A DNA stretch of 41,970 nucleotides from an uncultured Akkermansia sp. (GTDB lineage: Bacteria > Verrucomicrobiota > Verrucomicrobiia > Verrucomicrobiales > Akkermansiaceae), in the NCBI GenBank assembly GCA_947588645.1, contig CANPYO010000007.1:1-41970 (forward strand). Direction: 5' to 3'. Position numbers and translations under genes: made by a program. Positions 17,201-24,776 of this stretch are shown here, one piece after another. The notes beneath the pieces are model-generated. The model saw only the letters and a program-made list of their open reading frames with translations, ran no database searches and was not told where the DNA came from. Every line of letters starts with the position of its first letter. Within the stretch, counting starts at the first letter, position 1.

Positions 17201-17506
17201 ATGGTGGAATTCAGCAAGGAGGATCATGAGCAGAATCACACTCCCATCAAGCAAGCCGCAATGAATGGCGCCGGCCTCCGTTTCCGTGCCGTGCTCATGA
17301 CAGCTATTTCCTTCATCTTCGGTGTGCTGCCCATGGTAGTCGCGACCGGGTCCGGCGCAGCCAGCCGCCAGGAAATAGGCATCACAACCTTCTGCGGCAT
17401 GATGCTCGCTACACTCTTCGGAATCTTCCTCACCCCCGGTCTCTACGCCCTCTTTGCCCGCATGCGTGACTTCGCCTACGCGCTCATCCACCACAAAAAT
17501 AGCTGA
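14225..17506 (+). CDS. RND multidrug efflux transporter, AcrB/HAE1 family
   Basis: Inner-membrane proton-driven exporter, 1093 residues, somewhat longer than AcrB. The protein starts with the typical FSDLFIHRPKLAFVVSILMM helix and MPVAEYPEVSPPTI. Two RND halves are visible, each with a large periplasmic domain followed by a helix bundle. Proton-relay residues are present: the Asp pair in GSLVDDAIVVVENV (about 407-408) and the Lys in GLSAKNAILMVEF (about 988). Between the halves a stretch around 545-590 (TM, then a hydrophilic loop with HGEQQKKAPVMKG) is longer than in AcrB. It forms an operon with the fused adaptor. Its stop is 7 nt from the stop of the convergent peptidase gene, with no terminator visible between them. 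Substrate is unknown. Confidence 0.96.
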   Translation: MFSDLFIHRPKLAFVVSILMMLGGLLCLTKMPVAEYPEVSPPTISVRMTYSGASAEELAEVVAAPVEEQLIGMENLLYFYSTCANNGTYMLTLIFETGTNDDMAFVNVSNAIKQVESKLPAEIKQTGYNIRKRSGDMLCFINFMCDENKMSTLELANWMRMNVRDRIGQVDGVSEVDIIPLRYYAMRVWMNSTRMSALNITPQDVNDAISSQNIQAAAGSVGAEDEQSYATFKVTATGRLRTAEQFGDIIVKRGEDGHVTKLKDIAVIELGAEWNSGYSRLNGKDAVGMIIHRNNEANALATVEAVQAMMKQIEPNMPDGMEWTMGYDPTEAISATMEEIVFTLVLALILVVAVTYLFLQDWRATLIPALAIPISLLGAFMIMYALGYSINVLTMFGLILVIGSLVDDAIVVVENVMRLIQEEKLSPKEATLKSMRQITGAIIATTLVTLAVYVPIAFYGGMVGVIYTQFSVTMCVALCISTFNALTLSPALCSLILKPAGSKENRFFTLLFWPFNKFMEIGRRIYLFGAGILVRHAWLTVLVLLAVLGANYMYFNGSPIWWQNLIHGEQQKKAPVMKGAAPNSGGLHFADFLAPGMIKNSFVPTEDKGALFVMITMEGTATAKQRTDKVLRQLEERVSKIPGIRAVSAQSGYSFTTGSGESSAMMIIQLKNWSERTTPDLHVSAIAQRVNEACADIPEASIMAVTPPAIMGLGITGGVSMVLQVSGDATTLDMGNMVKEIQQRLQAHPDKVSLARSEYNAENPQIRLEINRDKAQSLGIPVNTIFSTLQSVMASSYVNDYTLNGFNFKVMIQGATHDRRTPDDILNQMVRNEKGLMVPLSAVCSLSYAMGPAQYARFNQYMSADITVMPAPGVSSGEVMQLIEDTIKEINQEERQAGNNRQWMVSWKDLSFQERQNTGKIGMLVALAILFAYLFLVGQYESWTTPVPVMLTVSVATLGALMGVHLFGLSLSIYVQLGILMLIGLSAKNAILMVEFSKEDHEQNHTPIKQAAMNGAGLRFRAVLMTAISFIFGVLPMVVATGSGAASRQEIGITTFCGMMLATLFGIFLTPGLYALFARMRDFAYALIHHKNS

Positions 17507-17513
17507 TGTTGCC

Positions 17514-19934
17514 TTATTTGAGCAGGTCGCGGATGCTCCCCTTGGCGTAGTACAAAGCTTTTTTCCCATGGGCATCTGGGGCTTCCTTGCGAGCTTTAGC
17601 CTTGAGCAGCAGTTTTACCATGTCCTCGCGATTGTTTTTGACGGCAATGGTGAGCAGAGGTTCTTTGGCAAATCGTTTGTCATTCACATCCAGTCCAGCC
17701 TTGAGAATCTCCTTGAGCAACTCCGGGTTTTTCTTGGAGAGAGCCATGGTCACCGGGTAACCGTTACCCCAACCATCCGGGCTAAAGTTCATCTCGCGGT
17801 AGTACGGCAACAGAACGCGCAGGGAAGCAAGCTTTTCGTACCAAACGGCTTCGTGAATCGGGTAGGCTCCATTACCGGCTTGCACCATCGGATTCGCACC
17901 CGCCTTCAGTAGAGTTTCTACAATTTCTGCGTCGTCGTATCCTGCCGCCACATGCAGTGGAGTTTTGCCATTTTTTTTGCTCGAAGTATTTGGGTTTGCT
18001 CCGGCAGCCAACAGCGTTTTCACTGCACTGATATTTTGCTGCACAATAGCTTCCTCTAACAGAGTATTCCCGTTTTCACCAACTACTGCATTGACATCAA
18101 CTCCGGTCAGTTCTTCTTTCAAATCTTTGCCCTTCCTGTTGCGTATGGCACGGAAAAGCTGACTCAGTTTGACACCCTCCTTCCACTTTCGTTGCACTTC
18201 CGGGTCATCGGAAAGCCGGGCGATGGTGATGCGTTTGCCGTCCCACTGCACGGCTTTCAAGCTATCGGTCTCCGGTGGACAAATAACTGTAGTGGTTTCA
18301 TTGTCCTTGTGGTTGAGACCGCGAATGGAAACGCGCAGCAAACGATCGCCGTTGTACGCCTCAAATGCTACGGCATTTTTCCACGCATCGGGTGGAATAT
18401 CCACCTGTTTGATGGGCAGCTGAATGTCCGGAGCGTTCGGTGATCTTTCTATGGGCAACTTGTTGCGGAAGATATCCACATTGTTGGCCGAGATGTAACA
18501 AATGACTGTTGAGTCGGGTTCAGGGTAGCGAGCGGCATAATCCAACACCTCCTGCACCATCTCCTCGGTCACCGTGACGAAGTAGATTCCGTAGTCATCC
18601 ACCTCACGATCAACAGGAGCCGCCATGCCTACCTGCAGGAAATATTGTGAAAAATTGAGTTTCGCCGCATCGCATGCTCGTTTGATGAAGAGCATCCGCA
18701 ACTCTCCGTTAGTCATCTTGCTTTCGTCCGTTACGCGCACGTCGTGGTAGATATCGGGCAAGAATCGCTCATTGCCACGAGCTCTTGTGTTGTACAAATA
18801 GAGCTGCCAGAATGGCATGACAGCCACAAACGGGTCACCTCCCTCCAAACGCTTGAGCGGCGCATTCAATCCATGATCTGCTCCCGCTTGAAATTGCCAC
18901 ACCTGGTGCTCGACTACTGCGCTGTGTATAAAGCAGTCGAATCGGCCGCCTCGCATGTAATTTTTGTCGGCATTATTGCTTTCTTCATGCTCCAACCGTG
19001 TTTCTTTCGGTGCGAGGAAATAGTTGACAGCGGAGGAGCAAATGTTGTTAGTCACCTCCGTGGTGCCGCCCCATTTCATACCCGGTCGTGTTTGATTCGC
19101 GTGTCCGAATTCATGCGCCACGCCCCATGCTGATTTTTGCAATTTGTCCGGATCCGCCAGATTATCCATCGTCTTGTAATTGAAAGCACCTCCATACCCA
19201 TCCGCATGCATGAAACCGCCCCATTGCACACGTCCGTGTATGTGGTTGCCCGGGTGGCTGCCATCGTACTTCCAGCCAAGAATATCGTTCTGCTCAATCT
19301 CAATGATTTGGTCGTAGAGAGCTAGCAGTTCCGGCCCCTTCTCCGGGCAATATTTACGCAACGATTCTACATCATACGTGAGCTGGCAGCGCTCCCCGAG
19401 CAAATCCAGTATGTTGCACTTGGCATCACGCAGCAAGCGCTTCCATGTGGCACGGTCATCCTGCGGCGTGAAGACGCCATTAATCTGCCCACCCTGGATA
19501 CTCACTTTCACCGGCTGCGCGTTTTCCGGCGTATCGGAACGGTAATCCAGGTATCCCAACCCAGGGTTCTTGATACTGAATGTATTCTCTCCTTCGACAA
19601 GCTTGTATTCGTCATGCGTGCCTCCTCTATCGAAATCGTGTACGATGAGCGTGAGAGGATTGCCCTGTATGCCGCTCACACTGATGGTCACCTTATCCCC
19701 TCGACTAAAATATATGCCAGTAGGATTCTCGAAGGAGGAATACGCGCTTGTTTTCAATCGCTTGCAGAAGGTGTCCTTACTCAGGTAGGCACAAATGATT
19801 CGATTGCGGTATTTTTGCTCCGGCACTCCCTCGTTGATCCCCGTGTAATCCGTGCATTTGGGCACTTCTTCCTTTTGGTCTGCCCACAGTGCAGCCGTTA
19901 GCAACAAACAGATAGCTGTGGCAATGTATCGCAT
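17514..19934 (-). CDS. Secreted M60-type zinc metallopeptidase with C-terminal ankyrin repeats
   Basis: Signal peptide (1-18, cut near ALWA-DQ), then a beta-rich N-terminal region (about 70-150, GDKVTISVSGIQGNPLTLIV). The M60-like catalytic region (about 225-350) has the zinc motif HEFGH at 274-278 and the distal Glu at 293, spacing as in the M60/enhancin family, preceded by GGFMHADGYGGAF. Family members cleave glycoproteins such as mucins. Residues 360-600 are of unknown fold. From about 610 come ankyrin repeats. The last ~150 residues (KNGKTPLHVAAG, LLPYY, SPDGWGNG, KEPLLTIAVKNN) are paralogous to the end of the neighbouring ankyrin protein. The peptidase-ankyrin fusion is unusual. It follows the ankyrin gene by 26 nt in one operon. 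Mucin or host-glycan targeting is inference. Confidence 0.88.
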   Translation of the reverse strand: MRYIATAICLLLTAALWADQKEEVPKCTDYTGINEGVPEQKYRNRIICAYLSKDTFCKRLKTSAYSSFENPTGIYFSRGDKVTISVSGIQGNPLTLIVHDFDRGGTHDEYKLVEGENTFSIKNPGLGYLDYRSDTPENAQPVKVSIQGGQINGVFTPQDDRATWKRLLRDAKCNILDLLGERCQLTYDVESLRKYCPEKGPELLALYDQIIEIEQNDILGWKYDGSHPGNHIHGRVQWGGFMHADGYGGAFNYKTMDNLADPDKLQKSAWGVAHEFGHANQTRPGMKWGGTTEVTNNICSSAVNYFLAPKETRLEHEESNNADKNYMRGGRFDCFIHSAVVEHQVWQFQAGADHGLNAPLKRLEGGDPFVAVMPFWQLYLYNTRARGNERFLPDIYHDVRVTDESKMTNGELRMLFIKRACDAAKLNFSQYFLQVGMAAPVDREVDDYGIYFVTVTEEMVQEVLDYAARYPEPDSTVICYISANNVDIFRNKLPIERSPNAPDIQLPIKQVDIPPDAWKNAVAFEAYNGDRLLRVSIRGLNHKDNETTTVICPPETDSLKAVQWDGKRITIARLSDDPEVQRKWKEGVKLSQLFRAIRNRKGKDLKEELTGVDVNAVVGENGNTLLEEAIVQQNISAVKTLLAAGANPNTSSKKNGKTPLHVAAGYDDAEIVETLLKAGANPMVQAGNGAYPIHEAVWYEKLASLRVLLPYYREMNFSPDGWGNGYPVTMALSKKNPELLKEILKAGLDVNDKRFAKEPLLTIAVKNNREDMVKLLLKAKARKEAPDAHGKKALYYAKGSIRDLLK

Positions 19935-19960
19935 AGTTTGTTATCTCGTTGGTTAGAAAA

Positions 19961-21508
19961 TTATTTCAGCAATTGTCGAGCCTCACCACTGGCATAATCC
20001 ACAGCCATTTTGCCCTGCTGATCTTTTGCGTCTTTGCGGGCTCCGGCTTTCAACAGCATTTTAATCATCGAAACGTTGTTCTTTTTAGCAGCAAGTACAA
20101 GCAGAGGTTCTGCAAAACAAGCATCGTTCACTTTCATCCCAGCATCAAGCATGATCTGCAGCAGGTCGGCTTTCCCAGTGTTTATCGCCATGCCGGCCGG
20201 AGTTCCCACCCATCCCCCACTTGGGCTATAATTCTTTTTTTTGTAATATGGCAGAAGCGCACGTAGCGTATCCGGGTGGTAAAACCACACAGCTTCATGC
20301 AAAGCCGTCGAACCGTTCCCCGCCTCTGCCATAGGATCTGCACCAGCCTTAAGCAACAAAAGCGCTATCTCAGTGGCACCAACTCCAGCCGCCACATGCA
20401 GTGCCGTCTTTCCTCCATTTCCCTTGAGCCCAACCGTTGCACCGGCCTTCAGCAGAAGCTCCACTGCTTCCTTATTCTTTGCCGTCGTAGCTGCTATCAG
20501 GATAGGCGTCAATCCACTTTTGTCATACACGTCGGCACGCATTCCATGTTTCAGCGCGGCACGCAACTCACTGGTACCGTCTTGCCCTATTTGATCAAAG
20601 AGCGCCATTTCCTCTTTTCGCGCTGTGCAGGCATGATTCAGCAGAGCTTTCATTTCTTCTCCCTGTGCCAAATCGAGCGGCGTACGATCCTGCTTATCCC
20701 TCGCCATCGCATCTGCCCCTTGGCTGATGAGTAACTCTGCCACTTCCTTGTGCCCAGCTTGAGCAGCCAAGTGCAACGGCGTCATCCCTTGTTCATTGCG
20801 CAGGTTCACCGGATAGCCTTCTTTCAGCCGTGTACGCACCAACTTAACCTTCCCAGCCCGAGCAGCCTCGCTCAATGAATAGATGCCGTTGCTGCAATGA
20901 AGAGGCTTGTAGTGGTGAACTGAGGGTTCAGCAACGGCGACAACCGGTTCCCTATCCTCCGACGTTGGAACAGGAGCGGTGTCAGATGACTCGATTGCTT
21001 GGAATTGGAAAGTTGCAACGTTTTCTCCCTGCTCGGACGTGTTGTGTGGTGCAGCAGCTTCCTCACGCGGTGGGTTGTGGTTAGCATCGCCTTTTTGATC
21101 AGTCTCTTGCTGTCTCTGCAGTTCATCCTTATCCTGCGATGTTCCCTCCTCCATGGCACCCCCACGTACGAGGGGCTTGTGGGGTTGCACTGCGGGCTCA
21201 GCAACGGCGACAACCGGTTCCCTATCCTCCGACGCTGGAACAGGAGCGGTGTCAGATGGCTCGGTCGCTTGGAATTGGGAAGCCGCAGCTGTTTTCTCCT
21301 GCTCGGACGTGTTGTGTAGTGCAACGGCTTCCTCACGCTGATCATTGTGGTTAGCATTGCCTTTTTGCTCAGTCACTGGCTGTTTCTGCAGCTCATCCTT
21401 TTTCCGAGATACTCCTCCCTCCATGGCAACCCCATATGCAAACGCTATGCAAGCTACCAATATCACCAAAATCTTTGCGCTCGTTGTACGCTTTTTTTTG
21501 CGGCTCAT
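19961..21508 (-). CDS. Membrane-anchored ankyrin-repeat protein with duplicated linker
   Basis: 515 residues from the chosen ATG at 21508. A short basic N-terminus (MSRKKKRTTSAK) and one hydrophobic helix (ILVILVACIAFAYGVAM) anchor it, with the rest probably in the periplasm. Residues about 29-118 and 119-204 are two copies of a 90-residue Glu/Gln/Pro-rich linker (each with DELQ, HNTSEQ, SDTAPVP, SEDREPVVAVAEP). Ankyrin repeats follow, for example GMTPLHLAAQAGHKEVAELL and GKTALHVAAGVGATEIALLL. The C-terminal 150 residues are paralogous to those of the M60 peptidase encoded next. Two adjacent ATGs exist at 21509-21511 and 21506-21508. GGGAGG sits 6 nt before the latter, and the promoter excludes the more distal upstream ATG. 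Function is unknown. It may act with or protect against the peptidase. Confidence 0.85.
   Translation of the reverse strand: MSRKKKRTTSAKILVILVACIAFAYGVAMEGGVSRKKDELQKQPVTEQKGNANHNDQREEAVALHNTSEQEKTAAASQFQATEPSDTAPVPASEDREPVVAVAEPAVQPHKPLVRGGAMEEGTSQDKDELQRQQETDQKGDANHNPPREEAAAPHNTSEQGENVATFQFQAIESSDTAPVPTSEDREPVVAVAEPSVHHYKPLHCSNGIYSLSEAARAGKVKLVRTRLKEGYPVNLRNEQGMTPLHLAAQAGHKEVAELLISQGADAMARDKQDRTPLDLAQGEEMKALLNHACTARKEEMALFDQIGQDGTSELRAALKHGMRADVYDKSGLTPILIAATTAKNKEAVELLLKAGATVGLKGNGGKTALHVAAGVGATEIALLLLKAGADPMAEAGNGSTALHEAVWFYHPDTLRALLPYYKKKNYSPSGGWVGTPAGMAINTGKADLLQIMLDAGMKVNDACFAEPLLVLAAKKNNVSMIKMLLKAGARKDAKDQQGKMAVDYASGEARQLLK
20903..21424 (-). repeat. In-frame tandem duplication of about 270 bp within the ankyrin gene
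   Basis: Codons for residues 29-118 (about 21155-21424) and 119-204 (about 20903-21154) are clearly similar at the DNA level. Near-identical stretches encode HNTSEQ and SEDREPVVAVAEP. This is a recent in-frame duplication that lengthens the spacer between the membrane helix and the ankyrin domain. Confidence 0.85.
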
Positions 21509-21514
21509 CATGTG

Positions 21515-21520
21515 CCTCCC
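21515..21520 (-). promoter_or_regulatory. Shine-Dalgarno site of the ankyrin gene
   Basis: GGGAGG on the minus strand, 6 nt before the ATG at 21508 and 3 nt before the ATG at 21511. This decides the start in favour of 21508. Confidence 0.75.
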
Positions 21521-21527
21521 AATGCTC

Positions 21528-21556
21528 ATACTAACACCTCTTATACGACCTATCAA
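21528..21556 (-). promoter_or_regulatory. Promoter of the ankyrin/M60 peptidase operon
   Basis: TTGATA (21551-21556), 17 nt, TAGTAT (21528-21533) on the minus strand. The start of transcription should lie near 21521, just upstream of GGGAGG. A family A element ends about 10 bp upstream of the -35 box. Confidence 0.7.
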
Positions 21557-21566
21557 GTGGTTTTCT

Positions 21567-21780
21567 CAGGGCAGACGCATTTGGATGAAGTGGAAGAGCA
21601 GAGAAAACTCTCCAAACGGTTGATCACATGCCTATTTCCAAATACGAAAACCGCAATGGAAGCACACTTCGCGATGAAAATGAAGTTGCTCCTATCTCAT
21701 TTTTGAGTACATCTGCCATCCAGAACATATCTGCGTAATGCGCATGTTATCAATAAATCGCAATTCGTAAATCGTAGATC
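21567..21780 (-). repeat. Dispersed element, family A copy 5 (A5)
   Basis: In minus-strand orientation it carries four heptamers (21758-21785: AATCGCA, ATTCGTA, AATCGTA, GATCGCG as read on the plus strand). The family block (TTTATTGATAACATGCGC, TTACGCAGAT) and the distal module shared with A1 (GATCAACCGTTTGGAGAG, TTCATCCAAATGCG) follow, ending in TCTGCCCTG at 21567. The hairpin end is missing. Beyond it lies the left inverted repeat of the integrase island. Confidence 0.65.
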
Positions 21781-21790
21781 GCGAATGAGT

Positions 21791-21814
21791 CACGTTTTTC
21801 TTGGGACGGATGTG
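21791..21814 (+). repeat. Left inverted repeat flanking the integrase
   Basis: Twenty-four bases (CACGTTTTTC, one variable base, then TGGGACGGATGTG). They recur with one mismatch, inverted, at 23044-23067 on the other side of the integrase. Similarity continues outward through AATCGTA-type heptamers. This copy is 122 bp beyond the integrase stop codon. Confidence 0.8.
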
Positions 21815-21883
21815 CGCGGGAGAGACCTACCTTACGTCTTCAGATAAAGCCATGTCATAAATTCCTGCTCAATGACTCGTTAC

Positions 21884-21917
21884 AAAAAAAAGCCGTCCGG
21901 TGTCGGGCGGCTTTTTG
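21884..21917 (-). terminator. Intrinsic terminator after the integrase
   Basis: The stem has 8-bp arms (21892-21899 and 21904-21911, one G-T pair), a GTGT loop, and A/T tracts on both sides, with eight T on the minus strand. It lies 20 nt past the integrase stop and could stop transcripts from both directions. It is the only textbook intrinsic terminator seen in the window. Confidence 0.88.
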
Positions 21918-21936
21918 TTTAATGGGTTTTTTGTCC

Positions 21937-22953
21937 TTAGCACCATTCTCCCGGCGACCAAAAACGCCGTGCGTGCTCCTTCGTGATGCCGCGCATATTC
22001 AAGTAGCGCGTGCGTAGCAGACTCGGCGTAGAATGCCCCATTTCGAGTTGTAGCTGGGGGAGATTCTTAAATCGTTTGAGGTGGTAACTTGCGAAGGTAT
22101 GGCGCAGCACATCTTGTTGCCACCGCTTGATTCCAGCAGCTTGGCGCAATTTTTGCCATCGGTAATTCCAGTTACTTGGACAAAGGGGTCCGGTGAGTCC
22201 TTTCCCGCGGCATATTTTCAACAACCAGCGACGAAGAACCTTTTGAAGCGTGATGCATCGAGCGCCGCCTGTCTTGCTATGTCTAGCCGGCAACAGGATA
22301 ATCCCTTCCTCCCAAATAATGTCATCCCACTGCAATCGTTGCGCCTCAGCCGGTCTCATTCCCGCCCAGAGCATAACGCCCAGCATTGCTGCGCAGCAAC
22401 GGTACTGAGGACTCTGCGCGGTACTCACGAGCCGCTCCATATCCTCCCATTCAAGTGGAGCAATTTCCACTTCTGACAAACGGGGGTTAATGACCCCAAC
22501 GATGGGATTGCCGGCGCACCACTCATGCCGCACTCCACACGCAAAAATAGAATGCAAAATCGTGCGCGCCTTGCGAAATTGCCGTGGGGTAGAAAAGAGA
22601 ACCGAAAGGATCTCATGGCAGTGCTTCGTTTTGATGTTTCGCAACTGCATATCCCCAATGCGGCTCGGACTCTGCAATATGCGCTTGCATATGTAACGCA
22701 ACTCGCGCAGAGTGCTGGGTCGCCTTCCTTCTCGCTCGCGCAAGGAAACTTCCACCGCCTCGCGGAATGTAACAGAACATTCCGACTTTCTGACAGCTCG
22801 GCTTCCCTCGTTAATAATCTCTCGGCAATAATTGAGCCGAGTCGCGCCTTTCTTATGGCCCGGACACCGCTCCAACAGTTCCCGAGAGAGTCTGATTGCA
22901 TCATCCAACGTAATTCCCATCGTTCGTATCCAATTATTATTCATGGTTTTCAT
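21937..22953 (-). CDS. Tyrosine recombinase / phage-type integrase
   Basis: Site-specific recombinase of 338 residues. The N-terminal SAM-like core-binding domain (about 60-160) includes TFREAVEVSLREREGRRPS. The catalytic domain has all expected residues: Arg in WAGMRPAEAQRL, Lys in ARHSKTGGAR, HTFASY preceded by Arg (LRHTF), His in MGHSTPSLLR, and nucleophile Tyr in RTRYLN. No adjacent phage, conjugation or cargo genes are present. The gene stands alone between inverted 24-bp repeats (21791-21814 and 23044-23067) and ends in an intrinsic terminator. Start choice among MKTMNNN codons is uncertain because no ribosome site is visible. It may be a solo mobile recombinase, an inverter of its own segment, or the relic of an integrated element. 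Confidence 0.93.
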   Translation of the reverse strand: MKTMNNNWIRTMGITLDDAIRLSRELLERCPGHKKGATRLNYCREIINEGSRAVRKSECSVTFREAVEVSLREREGRRPSTLRELRYICKRILQSPSRIGDMQLRNIKTKHCHEILSVLFSTPRQFRKARTILHSIFACGVRHEWCAGNPIVGVINPRLSEVEIAPLEWEDMERLVSTAQSPQYRCCAAMLGVMLWAGMRPAEAQRLQWDDIIWEEGIILLPARHSKTGGARCITLQKVLRRWLLKICRGKGLTGPLCPSNWNYRWQKLRQAAGIKRWQQDVLRHTFASYHLKRFKNLPQLQLEMGHSTPSLLRTRYLNMRGITKEHARRFWSPGEWC

Positions 22954-23043
22954 ATCAATAATCCGGCCTATTACCGGGTCAGGTAATTTACGACCAGTCT
23001 CCCCAATACGTCAACCCGGAAAAGTGATCGTCCTGACTACATC

Positions 23044-23067
23044 CACATCCGTCCCAGGAAAAACGTG
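23044..23067 (-). repeat. Right inverted repeat flanking the integrase
   Basis: Minus-strand copy of the 24-base repeat at 21791-21814 (one mismatch), 91 bp upstream of the integrase start. It is followed outward by heptamers (CGTAAAT twice on the minus strand), as at the left side. A more diverged relative (GGATGGATGTGC) lies at 31924-31935 upstream of the polysaccharide deacetylase. Confidence 0.8.
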
Positions 23068-23340
23068 GGCCATTTACGATTTACGACGGTGGCGCCCGAA
23101 GACGCCTATGTACGAGGTACGAGGCACAATTTGAGGAATTTGCGCGCCTGCGGCGCGGGAATTTGACGGAGCGGGTGCGCCTAGAAACTTTCAAAACATA
23201 GAGTGTTGTGAACTAGCATGGTTTGTGGGTACGCGATGCCAGCTTGCTGACTTCTCTTCCGTCATGTATCTTCCATGAAACGCATGGGGAATGGGATGAC
23301 TGAGCCCGGAGAAAATTTTATTGAGACACGTGTGGAAGAC
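23068..23340 (+). repeat. Dispersed element, family B copy 3 (B3), diverged
   Basis: ATTTACGATTTACGA heptamers, a weak GGCG/CGCC hairpin, GCCTATGTACGAGG, TACGAGG, a GGAATTTGCGCGCC palindrome-rich part, then the B core at 23273-23335 (GAAACGCATGGGG, TGAGCCCGGAGAAAATTTTA). It resembles B2 from the GCTTGCTGACTTCT block onward. No gene is visible between the integrase and ftsA (22954-23537). Confidence 0.65.
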
Positions 23341-23397
23341 AGGATGCGAGATAACCCCAAGTGCTAAGTCATGATATTGATCAGCCCAAACCCAGGG

Positions 23398-23438
23398 ATC
23401 GATGCGGAAAACTCAGTCTGCGCTACGCATCGATTTTT
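23398..23438 (+). terminator. Possible terminator-like hairpin upstream of ftsA
   Basis: Nine-bp arms ATCGATGCG (23398-23406) and CGCATCGAT (23426-23434) with a 19-nt loop, followed by TTTTTG. The large loop makes it weaker than the integrase terminator. It could insulate ftsA from upstream transcription. Confidence 0.35.
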
Positions 23439-23537
23439 GCAAAGAAAAATTGAAAATTAGCTGGAAAAAAGGGGAGGTTATGTGGTAGGATGATGTAGGA
23501 GATTCATCGCAGAATAGTCGAAATATAGGGATCCACA

Positions 23538-24758
23538 ATGGCACAATCACAAATATACGTCGGACTAGAAATTGGAACATCCAAAACATGCATGGTTGTG
23601 GGTGAGGTGCGCCCGGATGCAACAGCCACCATTATCGGGGTTGGTTGTGTACCGAGCGCAGGTGTGTTGAAGGGCGAAATTGAAAAGCCCCAGCACGCGC
23701 GCCAATGCGTGCGCGACGCGCTGGAGCAGGCTCAGAACAGCGCTAACGCCGATATTGTGAACGTGTACCTCAGCGTGACTGGCGAACACATCTACGGGGA
23801 ATCGAACACAGGCTCCTATCGATTGCCAGAGGAGGAAACGCTCATCGATGAAGAATTTTTGGCACGTGCGAGAGAAAAAGCGGAAAACTTGGATCTGGCA
23901 TCAGACCGCTTCGTGATCAATCGCGAATTGGGAGGTTACTCGATTGATGGGCGCCCTCCGACCCTTTTCCCGGAGGGACTCAGTGGGCGCACCATCGATG
24001 TCAATTGCCACGTTATCCACGGCGTGCGTACACGGTTGCAGAACTCATTGCGATGCGTCATGGACGTGCCATTGGAAGTGAGCTGTATGGTATTTGCGCC
24101 GTTGGCCACTGCTATGCGTGTACTCAAAAGATCTCAGAAGGAGAGTGGCGCGCTGGTTATCGACATCGGCGGCGGTACCACGGACTACATCTGCTACAAG
24201 GGCGGCGAAATTGTAGCCTGCGGATGCATTCCCGCTGGCGGGCGTACCATTAACAATGACATTACCGTTGTGACTGGTCACAGTGTGTCCATGGAAGCTG
24301 CAGAAGCTCTGAAATGCCGTGAAGGTAACGCCGTTGGCGATACGAAGGATCGCTCGCTCGCCCTGTACCGCACAGACACGGGGTTGCACGACGTCGCCAT
24401 CATGCGCGGAGAACTCAACCAGATTATACAAGACAGACTGCGTGACATCCTGGAAAGGGTAAAACGCCGCATCCCGGATGAGCTTTGGCGAAAGAACGGA
24501 CTCGAGGTGTATTTGTCTGGCGGAACGAGTCTCATGAGGGGACTGGATGGATTAGCCAACTCAATATTCGGCACACGTGTGCAGCGCTGGCCTTTACAGC
24601 CAATGGGCGAGGAGAAAAGTTACCTGAATGATCCGCGCTATTTCACTGCCATTGGGTTGATCCGTTATGCACAAAAATACGAGGACGAGACAGCGCGCAC
24701 TACGAGCTGGCCGTCTTGGCTCGACTGGTTGCGCCGAGTACTCTTGCGCGGAAAATAA
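23538..24758 (+). CDS. ftsA: Cell division protein FtsA
   Basis: Actin-like protein that tethers FtsZ to the membrane at the division site. At 406 residues it is a normal length. The phosphate-1 motif is LEIGTSKTCMVVGE, the phosphate-2 region is ALVIDIGGGTTDYICYKGGE, and an adenosine-site motif is VYLSGGTSLMRGL. The 1C region (about 85-165) holds DRFVINRELGGYSIDGRPP. The C-terminus ends in an amphipathic Trp/Arg-rich helix (WPSWLDWLRRVLLRGK), the membrane-targeting sequence. AGGGAT precedes the ATG by about 7 nt. ftsZ starts 18 nt downstream. No ftsQ, ddl or mur gene lies upstream. The integrase island does. Confidence 0.97.
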   Translation: MAQSQIYVGLEIGTSKTCMVVGEVRPDATATIIGVGCVPSAGVLKGEIEKPQHARQCVRDALEQAQNSANADIVNVYLSVTGEHIYGESNTGSYRLPEEETLIDEEFLARAREKAENLDLASDRFVINRELGGYSIDGRPPTLFPEGLSGRTIDVNCHVIHGVRTRLQNSLRCVMDVPLEVSCMVFAPLATAMRVLKRSQKESGALVIDIGGGTTDYICYKGGEIVACGCIPAGGRTINNDITVVTGHSVSMEAAEALKCREGNAVGDTKDRSLALYRTDTGLHDVAIMRGELNQIIQDRLRDILERVKRRIPDELWRKNGLEVYLSGGTSLMRGLDGLANSIFGTRVQRWPLQPMGEEKSYLNDPRYFTAIGLIRYAQKYEDETARTTSWPSWLDWLRRVLLRGK

Positions 24759-24776
24759 CACCAACCTTTCTACACA

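Noticed and set aside
22954..23060. tRNA gene as integrase attachment site
   Set aside because: No cloverleaf or T-loop sequence could be found on either side of the integrase.
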